A stretch of DNA of 64,000 nucleotides from Opitutaceae bacterium (GCA_027482185.1 JAIXWF010000003.1:1-64000), one strand, 5' to 3'; shown: positions 24,708 through 36,200, counted from the stretch's first letter. The notes: a model not told the origin generated them from the letters alone. Program-made: numbers and translations.

Positions 24708-26480
24708 TCAATGGCGCCGGACCGCCGCGGCCCGCGCCCGCGTCATGGCGCGGATCTGGGCCACGATCTCTTCCGGCGAAATGGGATTGGCGCCGCTCTT
24801 GGCGAGCACACCGAACTCGGGCGGCACGTCCGCCCACATGCGGATGAGACGGTGTAGCTGGCCCTGGTGCGACTGCTCGACGACGTAGCAGCGGTCCAAC
24901 CCGGCGAAGAAGTCCCGGTAAACGGGCACGGCCACCGGATAGAGGAGCTTCGGGACGAGCAATTTGATCTCGATGCCCTCGGCGCGCGCCTGCCGCAGCG
25001 CCTCGAGCGCGATGCCGGCGACGCTGCCCCAGCTGATGAGACCGATGGCGGCGTCGGGTTCGCCTTCCAGCACGAAGAGATCGCGCCGTTCCTGCAGCGG
25101 CGCGAATTTGTGCAGGCGCTTGTCGTTCATGCGCGCGTGCATCTCGCCGTTGGCCGTCGGCGCGCCGCTCTCGTCGTGCTCGATGCCGGCGGCGAGATAG
25201 TTGCCGCCCGGCAGGCCGGGATGGCTCAGCGGGCTGACGCCCGTATCCGTAAAGCGGAAACGCCGGTAGTCCTTGAGTTCCTCGCCCGCCGGCACCCGCC
25301 GGTCCACGACGCGGAAACGCGCCGGATCGATGGCCGGCACGATCTCCTTCCGTTGCGCGAGTTCCTGGTCGGAAAGCACGATGACCGGCGTCTGGTACTC
25401 TTCGGCCAGATTGAACGCCTCCACCGTGACCTCGAACGTGTCCGCCACCGTCGTGGGGGCGAGCACGGGCCGCACGGTGTCGCCGTGCGCCGAGAAGACC
25501 GCGGCAAACAGGTCCGACTGCTCGCGCTTCGTCGGCATGCCGGTCGAAGGCCCGCCGCGCTGCACGTCGACGCAGACGAGGGGCAGCTCCGCCACGCTCG
25601 CCAAGCCGAGCATCTCGGCCTTGAGGGAAAAGCCCGGTCCCGAGGTCGCGGTCATCGCCTTCTTCCCGGCGAAAGACGCGCCGACGGCCGCACCGACGCC
25701 GGCGATCTCGTCTTCCGCCTGCAGCAACGAACCGCCGTGTTTCCAGATGTCGCGCTGGAGGTGCTGCATGATTTCCGTCGCGGGCGTGATCGGGTAGCCG
25801 CCGAAAAACCGGCACCCGGCGAAGAGCGCCGCCCGCGCGCACAGTTCGTTGCCGTCGGTCAGCTGCATCGGTCCCGCGGCCGGCACGGCCGGGGCGAGCC
25901 GACGGGCCGCCGGCAAAGGCGTGCGCTCCGCGTACTCGAAACCGGCGGCGAACGCGCGTTCGTTGCCGGCGAGCACCGCCTCCCCTTTGCGGGCGAATTT
26001 CTTGCGGATGCCCGCGAGGATGCGTTCGCGCGGCAGGCCGAACCACGCGGCCAGGAGGCCGAGCACGACGTTGTTCTTGGCCAATTGCGCGCCCGCGGAC
26101 TGCAAAGCCATCTGCTCCATCGGCACCGCGACGGCCGCGGCCGGCGTCACGCCGCCGAGCGGCAGCGCGGTCGGCTCGACCTTGGTCTTGGCCTCGTAGA
26201 TCACGAGGGTGCGGGCGTCGACGGGCAGTTCGCCGCCGAAGCGCCGGAAGTCCTCCCAGTTGAGCACTACGGCGACATCCAAAGTGCCGCCCGGATTGAG
26301 CACGGGCTGCGTGGCCAGGCGCAGCCGACAGGACGATTCACCGCCGCGGATCTGCGAGCCGAAGCTCTTGGTGAGGATCCCGTAGTAGCCTTCCGCCAAG
26401 GCGGCGCCGATCAGGGATTCGCCGGCGGAGACGATCCCATCGCCGCCCGAACCCGCCATGCCGACGATGAAATCGTGCAC
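24708..26480 (-). CDS. korA: 2-oxoacid:ferredoxin oxidoreductase, fused gamma-alpha subunit
   Basis: 590 residues from GTG 26480, 5 bases after the ferredoxin stop; the frame is open far upstream but a longer start would run through the ferredoxin gene. Residues about 1-180 form the gamma domain (GMAGSGGDGIVSAGESL, SFGSQIRGGES). About 200-590 form the alpha domain (GGYPITPATEIMQHL, QAEDEIAGVGAAVGASFAG, TSGPGFSLKAEMLG, QRGGPSTGMPT). This is the standard fused arrangement of Kor-type enzymes. It works with the downstream beta subunit in oxidative decarboxylation of a 2-oxoacid coupled to ferredoxin reduction. Confidence 0.92.
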   Translation of the reverse strand: MHDFIVGMAGSGGDGIVSAGESLIGAALAEGYYGILTKSFGSQIRGGESSCRLRLATQPVLNPGGTLDVAVVLNWEDFRRFGGELPVDARTLVIYEAKTKVEPTALPLGGVTPAAAVAVPMEQMALQSAGAQLAKNNVVLGLLAAWFGLPRERILAGIRKKFARKGEAVLAGNERAFAAGFEYAERTPLPAARRLAPAVPAAGPMQLTDGNELCARAALFAGCRFFGGYPITPATEIMQHLQRDIWKHGGSLLQAEDEIAGVGAAVGASFAGKKAMTATSGPGFSLKAEMLGLASVAELPLVCVDVQRGGPSTGMPTKREQSDLFAAVFSAHGDTVRPVLAPTTVADTFEVTVEAFNLAEEYQTPVIVLSDQELAQRKEIVPAIDPARFRVVDRRVPAGEELKDYRRFRFTDTGVSPLSHPGLPGGNYLAAGIEHDESGAPTANGEMHARMNDKRLHKFAPLQERRDLFVLEGEPDAAIGLISWGSVAGIALEALRQARAEGIEIKLLVPKLLYPVAVPVYRDFFAGLDRCYVVEQSHQGQLHRLIRMWADVPPEFGVLAKSGANPISPEEIVAQIRAMTRARAAAVRRH

Positions 26481-26485
26481 GGCAA

Positions 26486-26722
26486 TCAGGCTTCGCCGTC
26501 GTTGCCGATCGAGCTCGTCGCGCAGGTCGCAAGGATTTCCTCGACGCGCGCGATTTCCTCGGCCGATTCCGGCTGCCGAATCATGAAAGAGAGACCGGAT
26601 TCCTCGTGGCGGCCGAAGAATTCGGGGGCGAGGGCGCGGCATTGGTCGCAGTCGATGCACGTCGAATCGACGTAGTAGCGGCCGGTGACATTCTGGGGGA
26701 GACGATCGGTGACGGTAGCCAT
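26486..26722 (-). CDS. Single-cluster ferredoxin of the kor operon
   Basis: 78 residues. Cys residues are spaced C-x2-C-x2-C (CIDCDQC, about 22-28) with a distant fourth Cys in ATCATSSIG near the C-terminus, the pattern of small [4Fe-4S] or [3Fe-4S] ferredoxins. An acidic surface stretch (ESAEEIARVEEIL) is typical of electron carriers. As first gene of the operon, with only 5 bases to korA, it is the likely electron acceptor of the oxidoreductase. Confidence 0.88.
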   Translation of the reverse strand: MATVTDRLPQNVTGRYYVDSTCIDCDQCRALAPEFFGRHEESGLSFMIRQPESAEEIARVEEILATCATSSIGNDGEA

Positions 26723-26972
26723 GGAGAAGACGAGGGAGGTTGGGGATTGGAGGAAGGTTGCGGGAAAAACCTAGCCGATGTCCGGTCCGCCGGCTCACCG
26801 GATGTTGGCCGGCATTTGCCATTTGTTGCGGTCCGCGGCGGCGATTAACCGCCGAACCCTTTCGCCCGCGAAGCGGTTGGCCGATCGCGCGGCCGCGGGT
26901 CCGATGGTCATCGCGTCCCCCGGCGACGGGCCGTAGAATCCGAACGCCAGCCAAGAATCGGCGGCACAACCT

Positions 26973-27194
26973 ATGCGAGACGACTACCTGCAGAACGCCC
27001 TCAAGGTCATCGACGACCCGAATATCCTCATCAACGTGATCTCGCGCCGCGTGAAGCAACTCCGCCGCGGCAACCGGCCGCTGGTCGAATCGCTCGAGAA
27101 GCTCTCGGCCGAGGACACCGCCCTCCGCGAAGTCGCCGAAGGCAAAATCACCTACGAACTCGCCACGCCCGAGGAGCTGGCGCGCCACCGATGA
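26973..27194 (+). CDS. rpoZ: RNA polymerase omega subunit
   Basis: 73 residues. VISRRVKQLRRGNRPLVES (about 23-41) is the conserved omega core that clamps the beta-prime C-terminus, and ALREVAEGKITYELATPEEL is the usual tail. It assists RNA polymerase assembly and, in some bacteria, ppGpp binding. The stop overlaps the start of the GroES gene (ATGA), so the two are coupled. The 250-bp spacer upstream is shared with the divergent ferredoxin-kor operon. Confidence 0.9.
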   Translation: MRDDYLQNALKVIDDPNILINVISRRVKQLRRGNRPLVESLEKLSAEDTALREVAEGKITYELATPEELARHR

Positions 27195-27487
27195 AAGCTC
27201 CCCTCTTCCGGCCGCTCGGCGACCACTTGCTCATCCGCCATCCCGCCGCCGCCGAACAGGTCCGCGGCGGGGTGCTCATTCCCGAAAGCGCCCGCGAACA
27301 ACCGCAGGAAGCGACCGTCGTCGCCCTCGGCCCCGGCCGCCGCAACAAGCAGGGCGTGATCGCCGGATTCGTCGTCGCCGTCGGCGACACGGTCTTCGTC
27401 GCGGCCTACGGCGGCGCGGAGGTCGTGCTGCAGGGACAAAAGTACCGCGTCGTCCGCGAAGACGATCTGCTCGGCGTCCTCGCCTGA
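27191..27487 (+). CDS. groES: GroES-type co-chaperonin
   Basis: 98 residues with FRPLGDHLLIRHPA at the N-terminus, the mobile-loop region GGVLIPESAREQPQ (about 26-39), GRRNKQGV and the C-terminal strand YRVVREDDLLGVL. GroES caps GroEL during protein folding. No groEL is adjacent; instead it is translationally coupled to rpoZ. It could be the main GroES or a second copy; that cannot be told from this window. Confidence 0.9.
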   Translation: MKAPLFRPLGDHLLIRHPAAAEQVRGGVLIPESAREQPQEATVVALGPGRRNKQGVIAGFVVAVGDTVFVAAYGGAEVVLQGQKYRVVREDDLLGVLA

Positions 27488-27499
27488 ACCATCCGTCCG

Positions 27500-27721
27500 A
27501 TGCGTTACACCGTTCACCCGATTGCCCCGGGCCAAGCCGCCGTCAACGGCGCCCTCGACATCTATGTCGAGGCCCGCGGCCGCGACGACGTGAAGCAGAT
27601 GCTGGTCGGCCTCACGGTGCTCGCCAGCGCCACCGCGGCGCAGATCGCGGCCGCCGTGCCGGTGGTCGCGACCGCGCGGCAGTTGGGACCGGACGCGGTC
27701 GCGGCGATGCTCGCGGCCTGA
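27500..27721 (+). CDS. Hypothetical small protein, 73 aa
   Basis: Starts 12 bases after the groES stop on the same strand, so probably the third gene of the rpoZ-groES unit. The sequence is Ala/Val-rich with a possible strand-strand-helix order and no recognised family. No signal peptide; the Val/Ala-rich middle is only weakly hydrophobic. It converges with rpmI. Confidence 0.55.
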   Translation: MRYTVHPIAPGQAAVNGALDIYVEARGRDDVKQMLVGLTVLASATAAQIAAAVPVVATARQLGPDAVAAMLAA

Positions 27722-27746
27722 GGCCGCGGCCCGCCGGGCCGTCGGC

Positions 27747-27941
27747 TCAGAGCCCGAACGGCAGGCAGCGCAGGAGCGGCGCGGCGTGGCCGGGCGCGAC
27801 GACTTTGTCGCGCGTCGCGCGGCGTTTCGATTTGGTGCTCTTGGCGCCGAGCAAATGGCGGAAGCCGGGCGTCCGGCGCATCAGTTTGCCGGTGGCCGTC
27901 CGTTTGAAACGCTTCGCCACCGACTTCTTGGTTTTTTGCAT
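27747..27941 (-). CDS. rpmI: 50S ribosomal protein L35
   Basis: 64 residues starting MQKTKKSVAKRFKRTATGKL, followed by RRTPGFRHLLGAKSTKSKRR, the usual basic L35 pattern. L35 is a small protein of the large ribosomal subunit. ATG 27941 is fixed by the conserved N-terminus; the longer frame is not L35-like. Usually rpmI lies with infC and rplT; here it stands alone between the GroES unit and a signalling operon. Confidence 0.93.
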   Translation of the reverse strand: MQKTKKSVAKRFKRTATGKLMRRTPGFRHLLGAKSTKSKRRATRDKVVAPGHAAPLLRCLPFGL

Positions 27942-28097
27942 AAAGGGTTCCCGGTCGGACCGGCCGGACCGGAAACAGCACCAAGAAACGTATCCTGCCG
28001 GCCATGACGCCGAAGGCGACGGATTCCGCCCGCGCCTCCGCAACCGCGTCCCGGGCCGCCCGCTTCCGTCTTTCTTGGCCGCGCCGCGCGGCGGCGC

Positions 28098-29168
28098 TCA
28101 GGCCCGCGGCAGGACCAGCACCGCCCGGAGTCCGGGCCCGCCGGCCGCCGGCTCCAGCGCAAAGGTGCCGCCGAGCCGCGCCGCCGTCAGCCGGGCGATC
28201 GCCAAACCGAGCCCAAGACCCTGCTGCTCGCGCCGCGCCCGGCGAAACTGCGTGAAAGGTCCGACCGCCGCCCGCTCCTCCGGTGTCATCCCGCCGCCGC
28301 GATCCGCCACTTCGATCCGATAGGTTCCCGCCCCGGCGACGCCGGCCACCGTCACCGGCGTACCCGCGGGCGAAAACCGGCACGCGTTCTCCACCAATTC
28401 GGCGACCGTTCCGGCCAGCAGCGTTTCGGGCGCCGCCACGGCCGCGGGCGCAAGGATCAGGACCAGATCCGCCAGCCGGCCGTGTTCGGTCGCGGCGCGC
28501 ACGGCACCGGCCCGGAGCGCCGATTCGGCGGCCGCCGTCCCCGCCGGCCGGCCGCGTTCCTCGCTGCGTTCAAGTTCGAAGAAGCGGATGAGCTTGCGGG
28601 CCAATCGCTCCTGCCGCTCCGCCCCCGCCCGGATCAGCTGCAGCATCACTTTCAGTTCGTCGCGGTCGACCGTCCCCGCTTCCTGCTCGATGAGCTGCAG
28701 GCCGCCGAGGATGCCGTTCAGGGGCGTCAGCAATTCGTGCGACCAATCGGCCCGCGCCTCTCTCGCGCGCGCCGCCACGAGTTCCTCGATGCGCTCGCGC
28801 AGCGGCCGCTGCCGGCGGGTGCGCGCGGCGATCGTGTCGAGAATTTCCTTCTCGGTGAACGGCTTGGTCAGGTAGTCGTCCGCGCCCCGGGTCATGCCGA
28901 GCCGCAGGTCGGCGCGGTCGTTCTTGGCGGTCAGAAAGACAAACGGCACGTCCCGGACGGACGGCTCGGACTGCAGGGCCTCGAGCACCGCGAAACCGTC
29001 GAGGTCGGGCATGTTGATGTCGCAGAAGATGAACTCGGGTTTCTCCGCCGCCCGAAGCACGCCCTCCCGGCCCCCGGCGGCCTCGACCACCTCGTGGCCG
29101 TTCAGCTCGAGCAGGTCGCGGAGGGTCAGCCGCACCGCTTCCTCGTCCTCGATCACCAGGATTTTCAC
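28098..29168 (-). CDS. Receiver-histidine kinase protein, last gene of a three-gene signalling operon
   Basis: 356 residues. The receiver (about 1-120) has the acidic pair IEDEE, the phospho-acceptor Asp in FCDINMPDLDG, and Thr/Lys in LTAK and TKPF. A linker helix leads to a DHp helix with DWSHELLTPLNGILGG (His about 147), then a HATPase with VAELVENACRF (N box), EVADRGGGM and GLGLGLAIARL (G boxes). The start GTG 29168 overlaps the preceding stop in a GTGA arrangement. Such receiver-first kinases receive phosphate from an upstream kinase and relay it. Confidence 0.85.
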   Translation of the reverse strand: MKILVIEDEEAVRLTLRDLLELNGHEVVEAAGGREGVLRAAEKPEFIFCDINMPDLDGFAVLEALQSEPSVRDVPFVFLTAKNDRADLRLGMTRGADDYLTKPFTEKEILDTIAARTRRQRPLRERIEELVAARAREARADWSHELLTPLNGILGGLQLIEQEAGTVDRDELKVMLQLIRAGAERQERLARKLIRFFELERSEERGRPAGTAAAESALRAGAVRAATEHGRLADLVLILAPAAVAAPETLLAGTVAELVENACRFSPAGTPVTVAGVAGAGTYRIEVADRGGGMTPEERAAVGPFTQFRRARREQQGLGLGLAIARLTAARLGGTFALEPAAGGPGLRAVLVLPRA

Positions 29169-30277
29169 GGCAGGAACAGCGGCGGAGGCGGCAAGGCCGG
29201 TCCCTTGGGCGCCGGCGGCCGCGCCGGCAGTTCGAACCAGAAACACGCGCCTTGGCCCGGCGCGCTGTCGACGCCGACTTCGCCGCCCAGTTTCTCGACG
29301 ATGCGGCGGACAATGGAAAGCCCGAGCCCATGGCCCGTGGCCCGCACGGTGGAGATCCGCGTGAACGGCACGAACAGGGCGGCCTGCGCCGCCGCATCGA
29401 GGCCGGGTCCGCCGTCCCGGACCCAGAAGCGCACCCGCTGTCCATCCGGCCGCAGTTCCCCTCCGACCGAGATGCGCGGCGCCGGCCCCGCGTACTTGGC
29501 GGCGTTGCTCAGATAGTTCGACCAGACGTGCACCACCCACGGGGCGTAGCCGTAGGCCGCGGGGAGCTCCGGGGCCACGGCCACGGCCGCGCCCGTGCGC
29601 CGCAAAAGATCCTCGAGGCGATCGCGCGCCTCGGCGACGAGGGCGGGCATCTCGAGGGCGACGGGGGCCGCTTCCTGCCGGCGCACGCCGGCGAGCACGA
29701 GCAGGTCCTCGATGATCCGCGTGAGCCGATGGGCCGCGACGGAGGCCTCGCGGACGTTGTGCCGCAGCGCCTGCTCGTCCGCCTTGCCGATCGTGAGATC
29801 GAGGAGATCCAGCCGGCCCGTCAGCGTCGCCAGGGGATTTTTCAGATCGTGCGCCACCGTGTGGGCGAACGCGTCGAGCTCGTCGAGCAGCTCCTTTTTC
29901 TCGAGCCGGGTCCGGATCGAATGGATCACTTCGTCCTCGGTGAACGGCTTGGTGATGAAATCGTCCGCCCCGAGTTCCATGCCTTCCCGGGTCGCGGCCC
30001 GCTCCACTTTCGCGGAGACCACGATCACCGGAATGGAACGGAGCGCCGGATGGGCGCGCAGCGCCCGCAGCAGTTCGAAACCCGTCATTCCGGGCATCGC
30101 GATGTCGGAAACGATCAACGACGGCATTTCGCGCTGGGCCAACGCGAGCCCGTCCCGGCCGTTCGTCGCGGAGGCCGTGCGGTAGCCGTTCAGCTCCAGC
30201 ATATCGAGCAACGTGGCGCGGATCGCGTCGTCGTCGTCGATCACCAGAATCAGGGGAGGCTGCGGGGTGGAACTCAT
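29165..30277 (-). CDS. Receiver-histidine kinase protein, middle gene of the signalling operon
   Basis: 370 residues. Receiver domain (about 8-125) with IDDDDAI, IVSDIAMPGMTG and TKPFTEDE. DHp helix with AHTVAHDLKNPLATLTG (about 147-163). HATPase with VVHVWSNYLSNAAKYAG, VRDGGPGL and GHGLGLSIVRRI. Proline-rich tail. ATG 30277 overlaps the stop of the giant kinase (ATGA), and its own stop overlaps the next start. It is similar in layout to its downstream neighbour, so the two probably arose by duplication. The partner kinase is most likely the 2060-residue protein. Confidence 0.88.
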   Translation of the reverse strand: MSSTPQPPLILVIDDDDAIRATLLDMLELNGYRTASATNGRDGLALAQREMPSLIVSDIAMPGMTGFELLRALRAHPALRSIPVIVVSAKVERAATREGMELGADDFITKPFTEDEVIHSIRTRLEKKELLDELDAFAHTVAHDLKNPLATLTGRLDLLDLTIGKADEQALRHNVREASVAAHRLTRIIEDLLVLAGVRRQEAAPVALEMPALVAEARDRLEDLLRRTGAAVAVAPELPAAYGYAPWVVHVWSNYLSNAAKYAGPAPRISVGGELRPDGQRVRFWVRDGGPGLDAAAQAALFVPFTRISTVRATGHGLGLSIVRRIVEKLGGEVGVDSAPGQGACFWFELPARPPAPKGPALPPPPLFLP

Positions 30278-33200
30278 GGAAGGGTAACCGTTGGGCGGAT
30301 CGGCAGGACCAGCGTGAAACAGCTGCCGCCGCCGTCGCGCGGTTCGAGGGCGATCGAACCGCCGAGCATTTCGGTCATCCTCTTCACAATGCTCAAACCC
30401 AAACCGGTCCCCTTGATGTTGCCGACATTGGAACCGCGCTCGAAGGGCTGGAAAATGCGCGCCCGGTCCGAGTCCGGGATCCCGATGCCCCGGTCCAGGA
30501 ACCGGATCGTCGCCGCAGCGGGCGAAAGCTCGAGCCGGATCGCAACGGTCGTGCCCGCGGGCGAATAGCGGGCCGCGTTCGCGAGCAGATTGGAAACAAT
30601 GTGGTGCAACAGCTGCGGGTCGGTCGCGAACGGCACCGCGCCGTCGGTCCCTTCCGCCGCAAACGCGTGCGCTTCCCGGTCGGCCATCTTGGCTTCGTCC
30701 ACGGCCTCCCGGAGAAACGCCGCCAGATCGAGCGCGGCCGGCGCCACCTGGACGCGCCCCGCTTCCATGCGGTTCAGCAGGAGCAGATCGTCGAGCATCT
30801 CCGTCATGCGGTGCAGCGAACCCGAAATGCGGCCGAACATCTCGTCGCGTTTCGCCGGCGCCAGCCGCTCGAAATGGTTCCGCAGCAATTCCACGGTGCC
30901 GACGGCCGCCGCCATCGGCGTGCGGAATTCGTGCGAGGTGACCGAGATGAAACGCGTCTTCATTTCGGAAACCTGGCGCTCTTTCTCGAGCGTCGCCGCC
31001 ATCTCGGTCTCCAGCCGCTTGCGGGCCGTGATGTCCCGCACAAACGCCACGAATTCGTCCGGCGCGACCCGGGCGGCCCGCAGTTCGAGCTGCAGCTCCG
31101 CGCCCCCGTGCGTCACCGTCACCTCGCCCTCGGCCACCAAGGTCGGATCGGCCACGGCGCGGCGCCCGGTCTCGAGCAGCCGCTGCTCGAGCGCGGCGTG
31201 CGCCGTCTGCACCGCAGGATCGTCGCCGGGAGCGCAAATCTGCGCGAGCGCCGATTCCCCTTTCGCATACTGGCAATGCAGGCGGGTGCCGTCCGTGCGC
31301 AGCCGCACCACCATATCGGGGATCGATTGCAGCAGCGCCTGCACCTCGCGGTTCCGCGCTTCCAATTCCGCCGTGCGCTGCGCGACCTTGTCCTCGAGCT
31401 CCGCATTGAACCGCTGCACCGCCGCAAACGATTCCTTCGCGCCGAGCCCGAGGCCGATCGTCCGCGCGATGCTGCCCACGACCTCCCGGTCCGCGGCCGT
31501 GAACGCGCTCCCGGCCGGGCCCATGCCCGCGCCGACATAGCCCAGCGCCACGGTGCCGGCCGCGCGCCCGTTGATCGTCACCGGCGCCTCGAGCCGGTCG
31601 GTCCACGGTCCTTCCGCCCCGGCCGTGTATTCCCGGCCGTCCAATGTGATCGCGGCCCGCGCCGCCGCCGGAAAACGCAGGGCGGACGGCAGGTGCCGCA
31701 CCAGGTCGGCCAGCAATTCGTCGCGGCCGAGGTCCGGCCGTTCCATCGCGGTGGCGACGCCGTGCAGCGCACGCAGTTCTTTCACCAGGTCGTGCAGCTG
31801 GTTCTCGACCGCCTTGCGCTCCGTGATGTCCTGCACGGTGCCGAGGGCCCGGCCGACCGATCCGTCGGCGCCCCGGATCGAACGTCCGGTCGCAAACAGG
31901 TCCTTCGTGCGCCCGTCGGGCAGCAAGACGCGGAACCCGTGGAACCACGGCTCGCCGGCCGCGACCGCCCGGGTGAAGACCCGGTCGAACTCCGCCCGCT
32001 CCGCCGGATGGATCTCGCGGAGGATCGCCTCATACTCGGGCGGCCCGTCCTCGGGCCGGCGTTCGAAAATCCGGAACACTTCGTCGGACCACGAGAGCCG
32101 CCGCGTGCGCGGGTCGAATTCCCAGTTGCCCAGTTGGGCCATCCGTTCGGCGTCCGCCAGGCGGTCGCGGTTCCGCCGCAGCGCCTCCTCCGCGGCCTTG
32201 CGCGCCGTGATATCGCGCGTCACGCCCAGAATGCCCGTCACCGGCCCCCCGGCGTCCCGCAGCAGGGTCGTCACCACCTCGGTGGTCACCGTGCCGCCGT
32301 CCCGCCGCAACTGGCCGACTTCGTGCACCTGGGTGCGCACGCTTTCGTCGCCCGCGGCGAACGCCGCCAGCCGCCGGGGAAGCTGCGCCGCGACCATATC
32401 GCGCGATTCCGGGGCGAGGACCTCCGCCATGCGCTGGCCGATGACTTCCTCCGGGGAGAAACCGCGCAGTTTGCGGACCGACGGGCTCACGTAGTCGAAC
32501 CGGTCGGCCTCGAGATTGTAGAGCCAGATGACGTCGTCGGTATTCTCCGCAATCAACCGGTACCGGGCCTGGCTTTCCGCGAGCGCGGCTTCCGTGCGCT
32601 TGCGTTCGGTCACGTCCTGCTTGAGCGCGACATAGTGCGAGACCTTGCCGGCCTCGTCGACGACCGGTGCGATCACCGCGTCTTCCACATAAAGCTCGCC
32701 GTTCTTTTTCCGGTTGTGCAATTCGCCGCGCCAAACCTGCCCGGCGGTCAGCGTCTGCCACATTTCCCGGTACACGCGATCCGGTGTGTTGCCCGACTTG
32801 AGCAGGCGGGGATTCTTGCCCTGCAATTCCGCCAACGCGTAGCCGGTCACGCGGGTGAAATGCGGATTGATGTACTCGATGGCACCGGTGAGGTCCGTGA
32901 TCGCGACGGAAAGCGGCGCCTGCTCGATGATCCGGGACAGCTTGCGGAGGCTTTCCTCGCTGCGCTTCCGCTCGGTCACGTCGCGGGTCACGCCGAGAAT
33001 GCGGGCCGCTTTGCCGCCGGCATCGGGCATCAGCGTGGTCACGACTTCGGTCGCAACCACGGATCCGTCCTTGCGGAGCAGATCGAGTTCGTAGGTCCGG
33101 TGCCGCGCCGACTCGTCGCCCGCGTTGAAGGCGGCCACCCGTTCCGGCAGATCGACCTCGAGCACGCGGCGCGCCGCCGGCGACTGGACTTCCTTCATCG

Positions 33201-36200
33201 GCAGGCCGACCAGTTCCTCCGGCGTGAACCCGCGCAACCGCAGGGCGGACGGGCTTACGTAGAGAAACTTCCCCGTCTGCAGGTCGCCGAGCCAGATCAT
33301 GTCGAGCGTGTTGTCCGCGATCAGCCGGTAACGTTCCTCGCTCGCCCGCAATTCGTCGTCGATGCGCCGCCGTTCCGTGATGTCCTCCTTGATCGCGACA
33401 AAATGCGTGGGCCGGCCCTCCGCGTCCTTGACCGGCGCGATCACCACCAGCTCTAGGTGCAGGTCGCCGTTCTTTTTGCAGTTCGTGAGTTCGCCCCGCC
33501 ACGTACCGCCGGAGGCGATGGTCCGCCACATTTCCGTGTAGACGGCCGGCGGCGTCAGGCCGGACTTGAAGATCCGCGGCGTCTGGCCGCGCAGTTCGCC
33601 GGGGCTGTATCCGGTCACCGCCGTCAGGCGCGGGTTCACGTACTCGATCGCGCCGCCGAGGTCGGTGATCAGGATGGACACCGGGTTCTGCTCGATCGCG
33701 AGCGAGAGTTTTTTCAGCTCCGCCTCCGCCTGCACCCGGTGCGTGATATCGGCGAAGATCGCGAACACGCGGTACGGCCCGTCGATTCCGGGACGGAATT
33801 CGGGCACCGCATCGATCTGGATCCAGACAGTCGCCTCCCCGGCGCGCCGGAGGCCCATCCGGACCCCCTGCACCCGCCGGCCCGTGCGCAGTGCCTCCAT
33901 CGCCGGGTGGTCTTCCCCGGGAAAATCCGAACCGTCCTCCCGAATGGCCCGCCAGCCGGGATCGAACGAGGTCCGTCCGGCCACACTCGCCCGCGGCAGC
34001 CCAAGGATGCGCGCCGCGGCCGGGTTGGCCGACGTGATGGCGCCGCTGGCGTCGTGATACACCACGCCGAAGTCCATCGATTCGAACAGGGAGCGGTGGC
34101 GCTCTTCGCTCTCCCGCAGCGCCTCCTCCGCTTCCTTCCGGTCCGTGACATCCGTCAGCGCCCCCGCGATCGCGCGCGCGTGCCCGGCTTCCGCCGCGAG
34201 TCGCATTTCGTCGCGCAGCCAACGGTATCGGCCGTCGCGATGCCGGAAACGGTACTCCCGCACCAGCGGCCCGTGCGCCGTCAGTTCCCGGCCGGCGGCG
34301 ATCGCCGCCGCGAGATCGTCCGGATGCACGCAGGTCTCCCAATGCTTCGCGTCTTCCAGGAAGTGCGCCGGCGTCCAGCCGAATGCCGGTTCGACATTTC
34401 GGCTCACGAACGTGAATCCTCCCTCCCCGGCGTCGGCCGTGTAGATCACGGCCGGCGATTCCGAAACGAGGAAATCCAGCCGCGCGCGGCTTTCCCGCAA
34501 CGCCGTCTCCGCCGCCCGGCGCGCCGTATCCCGGTCGAGCACGTCCTGCGCGAACGACACGTCGCCGGCGGTTTCGAGGAGCAGTGCTTCCTCCTCCGGC
34601 CCGAAAACGCCCGGTTCCGCCGCGTAGACGGCGAGCGTGCCCGCGACCCGGCCGTTGCGCCGCAGGGGTATCGCGATGCTGGCCCGGATGCCCGCCGTGC
34701 GCGCCCGATCCCACCAGGGTCGGGTCGAGGGATCGTTCAGGAAATCCTGCGTCACCACCGTCCGGCCTTCGAGCATCGACCGGGCGCTGGGCCCGGCCCC
34801 TTCCGCGCCCTCGCCCGGCGCAATGCGGATGCCGTCCAGATACCCCGTGGTGTCGCCCCATTGCACCGTCGGCACAATCCGGCCGCTCCGCTCGTCGCTC
34901 CAACCCAGCCACGCCATCCGGAAGCCGCCGACTTCGACGCAGATCCGGCAGATCTCCCGGCCCAGGCTCTCGGCGTCCTTCGCCCGGACAATCGCCTGGT
35001 TCACGTGGCTGAGAACCTGGTAAAGCTGGTTCATGCGGGCCACGCGCCGCCGCTGGGTCTCGCGCTCGGACACGTCGCGGACGACGCTGACAAGTTGGTC
35101 GCCGCCCCGCAGCTTCGACCAGCGGCTGCTGATTTCCACCGTCAGGTGGGTCCCGTCGCGCCGGACCAGCCGCGATTCGAAAACCCGGCTCGCCTCCGCA
35201 TCCGGCGGACCGACTTGGTCCGCCAGCCCGGCCGCCGCGGGGCCGGGAAAATACTCGCGCCAATCGACGCCGATCATGCTGCCGGATTCCCAACCGTGCA
35301 GCTCGGTCGCGCGTTGGTTCACCTCGACGATCCGCAGTTGCCCGTCGAGCAGGAGAATTCCGTCGTTCGCCTGCTGCATGACCAGGCCGAGCCGCACTGC
35401 CAGATCCTGTTGCGCCAACTCGGCCCGGTGGCGTTCCGACTCCGACTCGAGCCGACGCCGCAGCCATATCGAGCGCAGCACGACGCCGGCCAGGGCGAGC
35501 GCCAACCCCAGCATCAATGCGACACGCACCACCTCGCTCCGCGCGGGACCGTAGACTTCGTCCGCGTCGACCTTGGCCAGCAGCACCCAGGGCAGACCGG
35601 TGATTTCCCGGGCCAACCCCACCGCGCGGTCGCCGCGGTAGTCGGCGCCTTCCGCCAACTCTCCTATGGCGCCCGCGGCCAGCGCATTCCCGAGGAGCGA
35701 GCCTTCCGCGAGGGACGTCCGCAACGTCAGCGGCGGGTCCGGCAACTTGCGCACGGGCGAAAGCACCACCGCGCGGTCGCCTTCCTTGCGCAGCAACACG
35801 ATCTCGCCGGTACGGTACGGCAGCGGCCACTCCAGCAGTTGCGGGAACAGCGATTTCGTCGGATCGATCCGGAAGACCAGGCTGCCGACGTTATCGCCCG
35901 CGGCCGGATCCTGGATCGGTTGGCCGAGCTCCATCGCGAGTTTTCCGTCGCCGTATCTCCGCAGGTCCCCGAGACGCGGTTCCGCTCCGGCCTCCGCTCT
36001 GCGGCCGGTTTCGGGAACCGAGGAGGTACCGCCGTCCGCCGGCACGCTCAGCACCGTCCGGCCCGCGCGATCCAGCACGGCGATGCTCTCGTAGCGGTAG
36101 CGGATGCGGGCCTGTTCAAGGTAGGATCCCAGCGCCGCCCCGCTGCCGGTCGCATCCGGCCGGCGCAGAAATTCCGCCAGCGCCGGCGTGCGGGCAATGA

